64,000 nt of DNA, taken from contig NZ_VDZH01000001.1 in NCBI RefSeq assembly GCF_007673235.1, positions 859,261-923,260 on the forward strand, written 5' to 3'. Positions within the stretch are counted from its first letter, which is position 1, and each line of letters begins with the position of its first letter. Source of the DNA: Curtobacterium pusillum (GTDB lineage: Bacteria; Actinomycetota; Actinomycetes; Actinomycetales; Microbacteriaceae). A program made the position numbers and the translations under genes. The notes beneath the pieces were generated by a model. That model saw only the letters and a program-made list of their open reading frames with translations, did not search any database and had not been told where the DNA came from. Below, one piece after another: positions 25,012 through 32,978 of this stretch.

Positions 25012-25066
25012 TCAGTGAGCAGAAAACGTCGGGTGCGCGCCCTCGACCCGACGATTTCTGCTCACT
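25012..25066. repeat. Family B palindrome, copy 3
   Basis: Arms TCAGTGAGCAGAAAACGTCG and ACCCGACGATTTCTGCTCAC with a 10-bp spacer lie between convergent genes. It is preceded by GCGCCGGGCGCCGGGCGCC, a tract also seen next to copy 4. Confidence 0.8.
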
Positions 25067-25099
25067 CGACGACCGACTCGACGACCGTCGCCCACTCCC

Positions 25100-25984
25100 T
25101 CACACCGCGCGGACGACCCCGCGCGACAGGATCGCGTTCGTCAGGGCGTCGATCGGTTCCCGCTGCACCGTCGGGTTGGCGATGAGGACGTAGTCGACGG
25201 CCGGCAGGTCCGGCAGCCCGAGCCGCTGCGACACCTTCACGAGGTCCGCCGGGATGAGCGAGTGCGGGAACACCGCGACCCCGATCCCCGCCCGCACCGC
25301 CGCGAGCACGCCGTTCACGTCGCGGGTGTTGCAGGTGATCCGCCATGTGCGCCCCGCGGCCTCGAGGGCGTCGATCGCCATCTGCCGGCTGATGCTCGGC
25401 GCCTGGTACGCGATGAGCGGCACGGGCTCCCCTGGCTCGAGCGCGATGCCGTCCTGCGCCATCCACACCATCTGGTCGGTGGCGACGCGGGTGCCCTCGG
25501 CGGACTCCCCCGCGGTCTGCTTGATGAACACGAGGTCGAGCTGCCCGGCGTGCACCCGGCGGAGCAACGGCGAGGACTGGTTCACCGTCAGCTCGAGGTT
25601 CACCTGCGGGTGCAGGCGTCGGAAGTCCCGGAGGATGCGCGGCAGCTGCGTGATCGCGAGGTCGTCCGCCGCCCCGAACCGGAGCCGCCCGCGGGTCGCC
25701 GCCCCCGAGAAGTACGCGTCGGCGGTGGCGTGCGCCGCGAGGATCGTCCGCGCGAACCCGGCCATCGCGTCCCCGTTGTCGGTGAGCGCCACGCCCCGGG
25801 TGTCCCGTGCGACGAGGGTCCGTGCCACCGCGGTCTCGAGTCGTCGCACGTGCTGGGACACCGTCGGCTGGCTGATCCCGAGCCGCGCTCCGGCCTGCGT
25901 GAAGCTGCCCGTCTCGGCGACGGCCAGGAAGGTCTGCAGCAGGACCGGATCGAGCACGGGCACCTCGTTCGTTCGCGCGGTCAT
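25100..25984 (-). CDS. LysR-family transcriptional regulator
   Basis: 294 residues from ATG 25984 (an earlier in-frame start at 26014 would cross the operator region). Winged-helix N-terminus: LLQTFLAVAETGSFTQAGARLGISQPTVSQHVRRLE. The substrate-binding domain covers about 90-294. It is divergent from an MFS gene across a 108-bp gap containing a symmetrical site, the usual regulator-target arrangement. Confidence 0.9.
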   Translation of the reverse strand: MTARTNEVPVLDPVLLQTFLAVAETGSFTQAGARLGISQPTVSQHVRRLETAVARTLVARDTRGVALTDNGDAMAGFARTILAAHATADAYFSGAATRGRLRFGAADDLAITQLPRILRDFRRLHPQVNLELTVNQSSPLLRRVHAGQLDLVFIKQTAGESAEGTRVATDQMVWMAQDGIALEPGEPVPLIAYQAPSISRQMAIDALEAAGRTWRITCNTRDVNGVLAAVRAGIGVAVFPHSLIPADLVKVSQRLGLPDLPAVDYVLIANPTVQREPIDALTNAILSRGVVRAV

Positions 25985-26029
25985 TCGACATCGCAATGGA
26001 CTGATAGCCACCATAGGGGTATCGAATGA
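25981..26029. promoter_or_regulatory. Symmetrical operator region between lysR and MFS genes
   Basis: Perfect inverted arms TCATTCGA (25981-25988) and TCGAATGA (26022-26029) enclose GATA-N13-TATC (26003-26023), which resembles a LysR-type T-N11-A box. It overlaps the lysR start codon, so it would allow autoregulation together with activation of the MFS gene. Confidence 0.5.
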
Positions 26030-26092
26030 CCCGCGGGCACGTAGTTTCGATGGGGTACCAGATCCGCAGCCGACGTCCGGAGATCCCCCACC

Positions 26093-27418
26093 GTGAGCGC
26101 GTCACCGACGACCCTCCCCCCGCCCACCGAACCGCTCCCGATCCAGGCCACCCGACCGCCGTGGCGCCACACCCTCATCGCCCTGTCGGTGCCGAACTTC
26201 CGGCTCTTCACCGCCACGAACCTCGTCGCCATGACCGCCGGCTGGATGCAGCGGATCGCGCAGGACTGGCTCGTCCTGCAGCTGACCGGGTCGGTCGCGC
26301 AGGTCGGCATCACGGTCGCGTGCCAGTTCGCGCCGATGCTGCTGTTCGGGCTCCTCGGCGGCGTGCTCGTCGACCGGTTCTCGAAGCGCGCGCTGATGAT
26401 GATCACGCAGGGCTCGTTCGCGGTGCTGTCCGCGCTGCTCGCCGTGCTGACCCTGACCGGCGTCGTGCAGGCGTGGCACATCTGGGCGATCGCGTTCCTC
26501 GTCGGCATGGTCACCGTGATCGACAACCCGGCGCGGCAGGTGTTCGTCACCGAGATCGTCGGCCACGAGCACCTCCGGAACGCCATCAGCGTGAACTCGT
26601 CGGTGTTCCAGCTCGGCGGGATGATCGGTCCGGCACTCTCGGGTGCCCTGCTCGTCGCGGTCGGGGCCGGGTGGTCGTTCGGCGTGAACGCGATCGCCTG
26701 CGTGGCGGTCGTCGTGACGCTCGGGTTCCTGAAGGTCTCGGAACTGCACCGCACACCCCCGGCGCCGCGCGGCAAGGGCCAGCTCGTGGAGGGTCTCCGC
26801 TACGCCGTCCGGAAGCCGACCATCATCGTGCCCGTGATCTTGGTGGCGTTCTTCTCGGTCTTCGCGTTGACGATGCCGGTGCTGCTCTCGGCGTTCGCGT
26901 CGAAGGTCTACGACGTCGGCGCCGGCGGCTACGGCGTGTTCAACTCCGCCGTCGCGATCGGGGCACTCGTCGGCGCGCTGCTCTCCACCCGGCGCGCGAC
27001 CGTCCGGCTCCGCACCATCGTCGGCGGGGTGTTCTGGACGGGGATCCTGCTCGTCGTCTCCGGCTCGATCCCCGCGATCGCGCCGTTCACCGTCGCGCTG
27101 GTCGCCGTCGGGATGTCCCAGCTGCTCTTCCAGACGGCGTCGAACTCACTCGTTCAGCTGTCCTCGAACGTGGCGATCCGCGGCCGCGTGATGTCGCTCT
27201 ACGTCCTCGTGCTGCTCGGTGGCCAGGCGATCGGTGGCCCGCTCATGGGGCAGATCGTCGACCACTTCGGTGCCCACGTCGGCATGGTCGTGGCGGGCGG
27301 CGTGCCGGCCGCGGCCGCGGCCGTCGTCGGCCTGGTGCTCGCCCGCCGGGGCGGGCTCCACCTGGCGGTCCGGATGCGGCACCACATGCCGGTTCCGTCG
27401 ATCGTCGGTCACCGCTGA
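26093..27418 (+). CDS. MFS exporter (EntS-like, 12 helices)
   Basis: 441 residues from GTG 26093. LFTATNLVAMTAGWMQRIAQDWLVLQLTGS and GLLGGVLVDRFSKRALMM are typical of the EntS/MFS_3 group, with motif A in the helix 2-3 loop. About 12 helices. It probably exports a siderophore, drug or metabolite; the divergent LysR protein is its likely regulator. Its stop is followed immediately by a family A palindrome. Confidence 0.9.
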   Translation: MSASPTTLPPPTEPLPIQATRPPWRHTLIALSVPNFRLFTATNLVAMTAGWMQRIAQDWLVLQLTGSVAQVGITVACQFAPMLLFGLLGGVLVDRFSKRALMMITQGSFAVLSALLAVLTLTGVVQAWHIWAIAFLVGMVTVIDNPARQVFVTEIVGHEHLRNAISVNSSVFQLGGMIGPALSGALLVAVGAGWSFGVNAIACVAVVVTLGFLKVSELHRTPPAPRGKGQLVEGLRYAVRKPTIIVPVILVAFFSVFALTMPVLLSAFASKVYDVGAGGYGVFNSAVAIGALVGALLSTRRATVRLRTIVGGVFWTGILLVVSGSIPAIAPFTVALVAVGMSQLLFQTASNSLVQLSSNVAIRGRVMSLYVLVLLGGQAIGGPLMGQIVDHFGAHVGMVVAGGVPAAAAAVVGLVLARRGGLHLAVRMRHHMPVPSIVGHR

Positions 27419-27419
27419 C

Positions 27420-27461
27420 GGACTGGAGGCGCGTGGCGGGCCCGCCCCGCGCCTCCAGTCC
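27420..27461. repeat. Family A palindrome, copy 3
   Basis: 42 bp, arms GGACTGGAGGCGCGTGGCGGG and CCCGCCCCGCGCCTCCAGTCC with one mismatch. It begins one base after the TGA of the MFS gene and probably terminates its transcript. Confidence 0.85.
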
Positions 27462-27488
27462 GCCCGTTGCGGGTGGGGGGTGGGGGGG

Positions 27489-27556
27489 CAAAACACCGGT
27501 GCCCACACTCGACACCGCGGAATCCCGCGGTGCGTTGCGTGAACACCGGTGTCTTG
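27489..27556. repeat. Nested inverted repeat with CACCGGTG
   Basis: Outer arms CAAAACACCGGTG and CACCGGTGTCTTG enclose an inner hairpin ACACCGCGG-AAT-CCCGCGGTG. Single copy in the window, preceded by a G-tract (GGGTGGGGGGTGGGGGGG). Confidence 0.65.
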
Positions 27557-27570
27557 CGAAGGGCAGTGCG

Positions 27571-28218
27571 TCAGTAGGCGACGCCGAAGCGCGCGCGGTG
27601 GTGCGCCGGCGACGCGATCTCGTCGACGAAGGCCAGCGCGTAGTCCTCGCCGGAGATGTCCGAGTTGCCGTCGGCGTCGGTGAGCAGGACCTCGTCCGTG
27701 GTGCGGTAGGTGCCGCGACGCTCGCCGGGGTTGTAGCCGCCGAAGGCCGCCGCCGGGCTCACGTAGAACCAGTCGACCTCGGTGTCGCTCGCGCGGAGGG
27801 CGTCGAGGATCTGCGCGTGGCTCTTCGCCTCGCCCTTGAACGCGTCCGGGAACTCGGCCGAGTCGAACAGGCGCGGGCCACCCTCGGCGACGAGCAGCGA
27901 ACCGGCACCACCGACGATGCCGAGGCGGGCACCCGCGGCGGCGGCTGCGTCGACGAACGGCTGGAACTTGTCCTTGAGCTCACTGCCGTCCGCCTGCACC
28001 GCGTGGAGGGCGACGACGATGACGTCGGCGCCCTTCGTGACGTCGGCGACGAAGTCGGCGTCGAAGGCGTCACCCTGCGCGAGGGTGAGCCCCTCGGCGG
28101 CCTCGAGCTTGGAGGTGTCGCGGGCGACGGCGGTGACGGCGATGCCGCGGGACAGGGCCTCGCGGGTGATGGCGGAGCCGGCGTAGCCGGTGCCACCGAA
28201 GACGACGATGCTGGTCAT
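27571..28218 (-). CDS. NAD(P)H-binding SDR-like epimerase/reductase (YwnB-like)
   Basis: 215 residues from ATG 28218 with GGAAG about 6 nt upstream. TSIVVFGGTGYAGSAITREAL is the GxxGxxG Rossmann motif of atypical SDRs. KLEAAEGLTLAQGDAFD, VVALHAVQADG and WFYVSPAAAFGGY are typical of the NAD(P)H-binding family found next to HxlR regulators. It is divergent from such a regulator, with an operator between them. It may respond to aldehyde or quinone stress. Confidence 0.9.
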   Translation of the reverse strand: MTSIVVFGGTGYAGSAITREALSRGIAVTAVARDTSKLEAAEGLTLAQGDAFDADFVADVTKGADVIVVALHAVQADGSELKDKFQPFVDAAAAAGARLGIVGGAGSLLVAEGGPRLFDSAEFPDAFKGEAKSHAQILDALRASDTEVDWFYVSPAAAFGGYNPGERRGTYRTTDEVLLTDADGNSDISGEDYALAFVDEIASPAHHRARFGVAY

Positions 28219-28260
28219 GGAGCTTCCTTTCGTGGAACGTTGACACTCACCGTACAAGCG

Positions 28261-28277
28261 TTACTCTCTTTGAGTAA
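28261..28277. promoter_or_regulatory. Probable HxlR operator TTACTC-N5-GAGTAA
   Basis: A perfect 6-bp inverted repeat with 5-bp spacer lies mid-way between the divergent NAD(P)H-binding gene and the HxlR gene. A second short pair (GCACC-TCAC-GGTGC) follows at 28282. Dimeric HxlR proteins bind such sites. Confidence 0.6.
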
Positions 28278-28310
28278 GTAGGCACCTCACGGTGCGTAAC
28301 GGAGGTCGTC

Positions 28311-28679
28311 GTGTCAGCACTCGAGTACAGCCCCTACGCCGCCGAGTGTCCCTCGCGGCAACTGCTCGACCGCATCGGCGACCGGTGGAGCGTCCTGACG
28401 ATCGGCACCCTGGCCGACGGTCCGGCACGCTACTCGGCGATCGCCACCCGGGTGCAGGGCGTGTCGCAGAAGATGCTCACGCAGACACTCCGAGCACTCG
28501 AACGCGACGGACTCGTCACGCGCACGGTCTTCCCCGAGATCCCGCCGCACGTCGAGTACGAGCTGACCGATCGCGGCCGTTCCCTGCGCGAGGTGCTCGA
28601 GCCACTCGAGGACTGGGCAACCTCGCACATGGACGACGTCGCGGTGTCGCGCGAGGAGTACGACGCGCGGACGCGCTGA
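28311..28679 (+). CDS. HxlR-family transcriptional regulator
   Basis: 122 residues from GTG 28311 with GGAGG upstream. A conserved cysteine near the N-terminus (YAAECPSRQLLDRIGDRWSVL) is the redox- or aldehyde-sensing residue in some members. Recognition helix: YSAIATRVQGVSQKMLTQTLRALERDGLV; wing: PPHVEYELTDRG. It probably represses or activates the divergent NAD(P)H-binding gene and itself. Confidence 0.92.
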   Translation: MSALEYSPYAAECPSRQLLDRIGDRWSVLTIGTLADGPARYSAIATRVQGVSQKMLTQTLRALERDGLVTRTVFPEIPPHVEYELTDRGRSLREVLEPLEDWATSHMDDVAVSREEYDARTR

Positions 28680-28734
28680 GCGCGCGGCGCCCGGCGCCCG
28701 GTGCCCGGCGCGCGGCGGCCCCGCGCGGTCACTC

Positions 28735-28787
28735 GGTGAGCAGGAATCGTCGGGTCACCGGACGTGACCCGACGATTTCTGTTCACT
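28735..28787. repeat. Family B palindrome, copy 4
   Basis: Arms GGTGAGCAGGAATCGTCGGG and CCCGACGATTTCTGTTCACT with a 10-bp spacer. The upstream GCGCCCGGCGCCCGGTGCCC tract resembles the one beside copy 3. Confidence 0.8.
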
Positions 28788-28856
28788 GGATGCGGTGGGC
28801 GCGCGGACCTGAACGCACCCGGAATCCCCGCACCACCACCGTGGTTGCCTGGGGAC

Positions 28857-29885
28857 ATGCGATCAGTCGTCTACACGAAGCCCGGTGACTCGTCCGTCCT
28901 GACCCTCGAGGAACGCCCGCTCCCCGAGCCCGGCCCCGGCGAGGTCCGCGTCCGGGTCGTCGTCTCCGGCGTGAACCCGACCGACTGGAAGGCCCGCGCC
29001 GGTGGCACCTACGGCGACGGACTGCCGTTCCCCGATATCACCCCGAACCAGGACGGCGCCGGCGTGGTGGACGCGCTCGGCGACGGCGTCGAGGAACTGT
29101 CCGTCGGCGACCGCGTCTGGCTGTACATGGCCGCCGCGAGCCGCCCGACCGGCACGGCGCAGGAGTACACGGTCGTTCCCTCCACTCGTGCGGTCCGGTT
29201 GCCGGAGGGCACCGGCTTCGACGTCGGTGCCTCGCTCGGTGTGCCGGCGATGACCGCGCACCGAGCCCTCACGACGCACGAGCAGGGGCCGTCGCGCCTC
29301 GGCCCGGGCGCCCTCGACGGGAAAACCGTCCTGGTCGCCGGTGGTGCGGGTGCGGTCGGCCACGCCGCGATCCAGCTCGCCCGATGGGCCGGCGCGACGG
29401 TGATCACGACCATCAGCTCCGACGCGAAGGCCGCCCTCGCGACCGCGGCGGGCGCCCACCACACGGTGAACTACCGGTCGGAGGACACGGCGGCCCGCAT
29501 CCGTGAGATCGCCCCGGACGGCGTCGACATCGTCGTCGAAGTGTCCATCCCGCAGAACACCGGGCTCGTCGCGGACGTGCTGGCGAACCACGGAGTGGTG
29601 TCGATCTACGCGAACAACGGCGGTGACGAGGCCACGCTGCCGATCCGCCCGAACATGAGCGTGAACGCCCGCTACCAGTTCCTGCTGCTCTACACGATCG
29701 GCGACGACGCCCTGCACGCAGCCGCCGAGGACGTCACCTCAGCCCTGCGCGACGGGGTCCTGCCGGTCGGCGAGGACGCGGGACTGCCACTCGTGCGGTT
29801 CCCGCTCGAGGAGACGGCTGCCGCGCACGACGCCGTCGAGTCCGACACGGTCGGGAAGGTGCTCATCGACGTGACCACCGAGTGA
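28857..29885 (+). CDS. NADPH:quinone reductase-like MDR oxidoreductase
   Basis: 342 residues from ATG 28857. GroES-like N-domain (PGPGEVRVRVVVSGVNPTDWKARAG) and Rossmann C-domain with VLVAGGAGAVGHAAIQLARWAGA (AxxGxVGxxAxQLA). No zinc-binding cysteine cluster is seen, which fits zeta-crystallin-like quinone reductases rather than alcohol dehydrogenases. NADPH-dependent reduction of quinones or enones is the family activity. Confidence 0.92.
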   Translation: MRSVVYTKPGDSSVLTLEERPLPEPGPGEVRVRVVVSGVNPTDWKARAGGTYGDGLPFPDITPNQDGAGVVDALGDGVEELSVGDRVWLYMAAASRPTGTAQEYTVVPSTRAVRLPEGTGFDVGASLGVPAMTAHRALTTHEQGPSRLGPGALDGKTVLVAGGAGAVGHAAIQLARWAGATVITTISSDAKAALATAAGAHHTVNYRSEDTAARIREIAPDGVDIVVEVSIPQNTGLVADVLANHGVVSIYANNGGDEATLPIRPNMSVNARYQFLLLYTIGDDALHAAAEDVTSALRDGVLPVGEDAGLPLVRFPLEETAAAHDAVESDTVGKVLIDVTTE

Positions 29886-29910
29886 CGCGTGCGGTACGGA
29901 TCCCGCCCGG

Positions 29911-30138
29911 TCAGCGAGCGAGCCGGGCGGCGATCCGTGCTTCGACCCGGCGTCGTGCCGCTGCACGCTCACGTTCGATGTTCGCCGCGATGACCTCGAG
30001 GTCTTCGTAGTCGGCGTCAGTGGTGTCGTCGGTCCAGTTCGGGGTGTACACCCGTGAACGTCCGAAGGGCTTCGGTTCGGGGGTCACGATGGTCATGGGG
30101 GGATCGTACGTCGAGCGTCCGACAAATCGTGTGAGCAT
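29911..30138 (-). CDS. Small charged protein coupled to the GAF-like membrane gene
   Basis: 75 residues from ATG 30138, whose A is shared with the TGA of the upstream gene; GTG 30141 and ATG 30096 (61 residues) are alternatives. The part PEPKPFGRSRVYTPNW is followed by a helical, Arg/Glu-rich C-terminus (NIERERAAARRRVEARIAAR). No known domain. The tight coupling suggests a shared process with the upstream protein. Confidence 0.6.
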   Translation of the reverse strand: MLTRFVGRSTYDPPMTIVTPEPKPFGRSRVYTPNWTDDTTDADYEDLEVIAANIERERAAARRRVEARIAARLAR

Positions 30139-30965
30139 CACGGGCCTTTCCGAGAGTCGCGGTCCCGTTCCGGGGACGAGTAGGTGAGGGAGAACGCCAC
30201 CGCCATGAACGCGGCGACCACCGCGACGGTCTTCGCATCGAGATCGGTGAACGCATCAGGGGCCGGCGAGTCGACGGTGAGCATGCCGAACGAGTACTCG
30301 TGCGACCGGATGACGACGGAGACGTACGACCGGTACCGCGGTTCGAAACCCGGCAGGTCCTGGTCGACGTCGACGTCCGCCGCACGGTCCCCGACGATCC
30401 GCGGTGCGCCGCCGACGAGCACCCACTCGAGGTTGCGGTCCCCGTACGGCGTCCCCGCGCGGAAGACCCCGGCGGTGTCGCCCGCTCCGCCGTGCCCGAT
30501 CGGTTCGAGCGCGCCCAGGTCCGCCGAGAGCTGGTACACGTTGGCGCGGACGTCCGGGACCTTCGGGAGCAGGTAGAAGGCGAGGGCCACCGCGACCCGG
30601 TCGGCGAACGCCGGGAGTTCGCTCCGACGGTCACGTCGCCGGAGTTCGGTGAACCGGACGAGCCGCGTGGCGAGCTGCCCGAACGCGTACCGGACCGCGG
30701 TCCCCTGTTCGAGCTCGACGGCCGCGGAGTCGTCTGCGGCGGCGATCCGTGACGCCTCGGCACGGCGGGCCCGCACCACCTGCACGAGCACCGCGGCGAC
30801 GAGGACGACGAGCCCGAACACGACGAGCGACACCCGCACCGCCGACGTCGCGACGAGGTTCGGCAGCTGGAACGCCGCGGTGGGCGCTGCGGCCACCACG
30901 ATCGGCCACACCACCGCGCCGATGCGCCCGGCACGTGTCCGGCGTCGTTCCTGTTCCTGCCCCAT
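30138..30965 (-). CDS. Two-helix membrane protein with GAF-like sensor domain
   Basis: 275 residues from ATG 30965. Two membrane helices (about 15-65) are followed by a helix and then an alpha/beta domain (about 105-260), including RANVYQLSADLGALEPIGH, YRSYVSVVIRSHEYSFGMLTVDSP and FTDLDAKTVAVVAAFMAVAF, the pattern of a GAF domain with its last helix. No kinase or cyclase domain follows, so it may sense a ligand and act through a partner. Translationally coupled to the small gene downstream. Confidence 0.75.
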   Translation of the reverse strand: MGQEQERRRTRAGRIGAVVWPIVVAAAPTAAFQLPNLVATSAVRVSLVVFGLVVLVAAVLVQVVRARRAEASRIAAADDSAAVELEQGTAVRYAFGQLATRLVRFTELRRRDRRSELPAFADRVAVALAFYLLPKVPDVRANVYQLSADLGALEPIGHGGAGDTAGVFRAGTPYGDRNLEWVLVGGAPRIVGDRAADVDVDQDLPGFEPRYRSYVSVVIRSHEYSFGMLTVDSPAPDAFTDLDAKTVAVVAAFMAVAFSLTYSSPERDRDSRKGP

Positions 30966-31043
30966 GCCTCGACGGTAGGCGGTGCCACCGACGCGGACGG
31001 AGTTGTCCACAGGGTGACGTGTGTTGTCCTCCGCAACGCTGAC

Positions 31044-31072
31044 TTGACCCCCGAACAGGGGGCGCGCACGAT
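31044..31072 (+). promoter_or_regulatory. Promoter of the serine protease gene (TTGACC-17-CACGAT), leaderless
   Basis: -35 TTGACC (31044-31049) and -10 CACGAT (31067-31072) are 17 bp apart, and ATG 31079 follows the -10 by 6 nt. This is the best -35/-10 pair seen in the window and predicts a leaderless transcript. Confidence 0.6.
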
Positions 31073-31078
31073 CTGTCC

Positions 31079-31816
31079 ATGAAGCAGCGACAGAACCTCA
31101 AGGCCCTCGCCTTCACCGCGACGGCAGCCCTCACCCTGCTCGGCGGCGCCCTCGGCGCCACCTCCGCGAACGCCGCCACGGCGTCCCCGCAGGTCATCGG
31201 CGGCGAACCCGCACCGACCACCCCGTGGGAGGTCCAGCTCGTCTTCCAGCAGGGCGGCACCGACACCTTCGGGTGCACCGGCGAACAGCTCAACGCCTCG
31301 TGGGTGCTCACCGCCGAGCACTGCGTCGACGGCACCACCGCGATGAACGTGTACCACTCGAACAGCACCACGAACCGGGGCACCGCGACGGCGGCCGACC
31401 GGCTCTACTCGGCGCCGTCCGGCGACATCGCGCTCGTGCACCTGCGCACGCCGAAGACCCTGTCCTCGTACGCACAGCTCGACCTCGGGTTCAGCCCGAA
31501 GTCCACCGGCACGGGGACGATCCTCGGGTACGGCAACCGCGCGAACAGCGTCCCGACCACCGGGCTCTACCAGGCCAGCGTGAACCTCACCGGCAGCTCG
31601 ACCGACGCGTACGGCGGCCTCGCCCAGCACGTCACCGGGGTCTCGGGCGCCTCGAACCACGGTGACTCCGGCGGCGCACTCGTCGTGAACGGCAAGGTCG
31701 TCGGCGTCTGCTCCACGGGTGACGTGGCCGACCCGGGCGCGAACACGCACGCCGGGTCGAACTACGCCGTCCTCGCCCAGTCCGCCAGCTGGATCCGTTC
31801 GACCGCGGGCGTCTGA
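31079..31816 (+). CDS. Secreted trypsin-like serine protease (S1)
   Basis: 245 residues. Sec signal peptide (KQRQ, hydrophobic core, cleavage near SANA-AT at about 35). A VIGGEPAP start resembles the mature end of trypsin-fold enzymes. Triad: His in TAEHCVD, Asp in SGDIALVHL, Ser in NHGDSGGALV. Three cysteines are visible. It belongs to the chymotrypsin clan. Related secreted proteases (Pat-1/Chp/Ppa) are virulence factors in Clavibacter, a relative, but similarity to those cannot be judged here. Confidence 0.9.
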   Translation: MKQRQNLKALAFTATAALTLLGGALGATSANAATASPQVIGGEPAPTTPWEVQLVFQQGGTDTFGCTGEQLNASWVLTAEHCVDGTTAMNVYHSNSTTNRGTATAADRLYSAPSGDIALVHLRTPKTLSSYAQLDLGFSPKSTGTGTILGYGNRANSVPTTGLYQASVNLTGSSTDAYGGLAQHVTGVSGASNHGDSGGALVVNGKVVGVCSTGDVADPGANTHAGSNYAVLAQSASWIRSTAGV

Positions 31817-31835
31817 CCCCTCGGCGCTCCGGGTG

Positions 31836-31903
31836 CCGAACCGCGCGTAGGAGGCCGAATCGCGCGTAGGAAGCTGGAACTTCTGACCTCCTACGCGCGA
31901 TTC
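31836..31903. repeat. Inverted repeat GAATCGCGCGTAGGA with an extra direct copy
   Basis: Arms GAATCGCGCGTAGGA (31858-31872) and TCCTACGCGCGATTC (31889-31903) form a perfect 15-bp stem. An additional copy, CGAACCGCGCGTAGGAGG, lies just upstream. It is found 20 bp after the protease stop. Confidence 0.7.
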
Positions 31904-31942
31904 CGCTTTCCATGTCACGTGATGTGGGCAGTTCCCATCAAC

Positions 31943-31984
31943 GGACTGGAGGCGCGTGGCGGCGCCGCCACGCGCCTCCAGTCC
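31943..31984. repeat. Family A palindrome, copy 4 (perfect 42-bp)
   Basis: Arms GGACTGGAGGCGCGTGGCGG-C and G-CCGCCACGCGCCTCCAGTCC form a perfect palindrome 48 bp before the patatin gene. Confidence 0.85.
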
Positions 31985-32032
31985 GTCGCCGGTCGCCACC
32001 ACGGCGACACCGCAGCCTGGTAAGCAGGTCCC

Positions 32033-32905
32033 ATGACCGACGTCTCGACGCCCGCACCCGGAACCAGAGCACTCGTCCTCGGGGGTGGCGGCGTCGCCGG
32101 CATCGCCTGGGAACTCGGGGTGCTCACCGCGCTCCGGGACGCCGGGGTCGACCTCGACGCGGCCGACCTCGTGGTCGGGACGAGCGCCGGCAGCGTCGTC
32201 GGCACGTTCGTCCGGTACGGCGGGCTCCAGCAGGCGTACGACCAGCAGCACGCCCCCGTCCCCACCACCTACGAGGAACCGGTCGCCATCGACGGCGAGG
32301 ACTTCCAGCAGCGCATCGGCGCCGTCCTCGAGGGCGCGACCTCCGACCAGGACGCCCGCGCACGTCTCGGGCTCCTCGCGCAGCAGACCACGACCGGGCA
32401 GACCGACGACGAGCGCGTCGCCACGTTCACCGAGACCCTGCCCGCGACGGAGTGGCCCGCGAAGCCGCTCGCCCTGACGACCATCGACGCGACGGACGGC
32501 ACCTTCCGCGTGGTCACCGCCGCCGACGGGATCCCGCTCCCCCGGGCCGTCGCGGCGAGTTGCTCCGTGCCCCTCGTGTGGTCGCCGGTCGGGATCGAGG
32601 GACGCCCCTACATCGACGGCGGTCTCCGCTCGGCGACGAACGTGGACGTCGCCGCTGGGTACGAGCGCGTCCTCGTCGTCGCCTGCGGCCCCGAGGGTCC
32701 GTCGCCGCTCGGGCCGTGGCTCGACGTCGCGGTCGAGGGACTCCGCGCCGCCGGCAGCTCGGTCGAGGTCGTCGTGGCGGACAGCACCGCGCAGCAGGCG
32801 TTCGGGACGAACTCGCTGTCCCTCAGCACACAGGCGCCGTCCGCCGACGCCGGACGGACCCAGGGCAGTGCGGTCGCCGAGGGGATCGCGGCGTTCTGGG
32901 CGTGA
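32033..32905 (+). CDS. Patatin-like phospholipase
   Basis: 290 residues. Oxyanion loop LVLGGGGVAGIAWELGVL, nucleophile motif VGTSAGSVVG (GxSxG) and catalytic aspartate in YIDGGLRSATNVD (DGG). No signal peptide or membrane segment, so it acts in the cytosol or at the inner membrane surface, hydrolysing acyl esters. Same strand as the S9 peptidase that follows, but a promoter-like element between them suggests separate transcription. Confidence 0.92.
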   Translation: MTDVSTPAPGTRALVLGGGGVAGIAWELGVLTALRDAGVDLDAADLVVGTSAGSVVGTFVRYGGLQQAYDQQHAPVPTTYEEPVAIDGEDFQQRIGAVLEGATSDQDARARLGLLAQQTTTGQTDDERVATFTETLPATEWPAKPLALTTIDATDGTFRVVTAADGIPLPRAVAASCSVPLVWSPVGIEGRPYIDGGLRSATNVDVAAGYERVLVVACGPEGPSPLGPWLDVAVEGLRAAGSSVEVVVADSTAQQAFGTNSLSLSTQAPSADAGRTQGSAVAEGIAAFWA

Positions 32906-32966
32906 TCCGGACGGGCACTTGTCCACAGGTCGGCGTCGTGACCGCCGCGCTGTCGGGTCTCGCCGA

Positions 32967-32972
32967 TAGCGT
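32967..32972 (+). promoter_or_regulatory. -10 hexamer TAGCGT, leaderless spacing
   Basis: TAGCGT is 6 nt before ATG 32979, and no Shine-Dalgarno sequence is present. The same TAGCGTGGG arrangement precedes ATG 49678. Confidence 0.5.
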
Positions 32973-32978
32973 GGGGGC

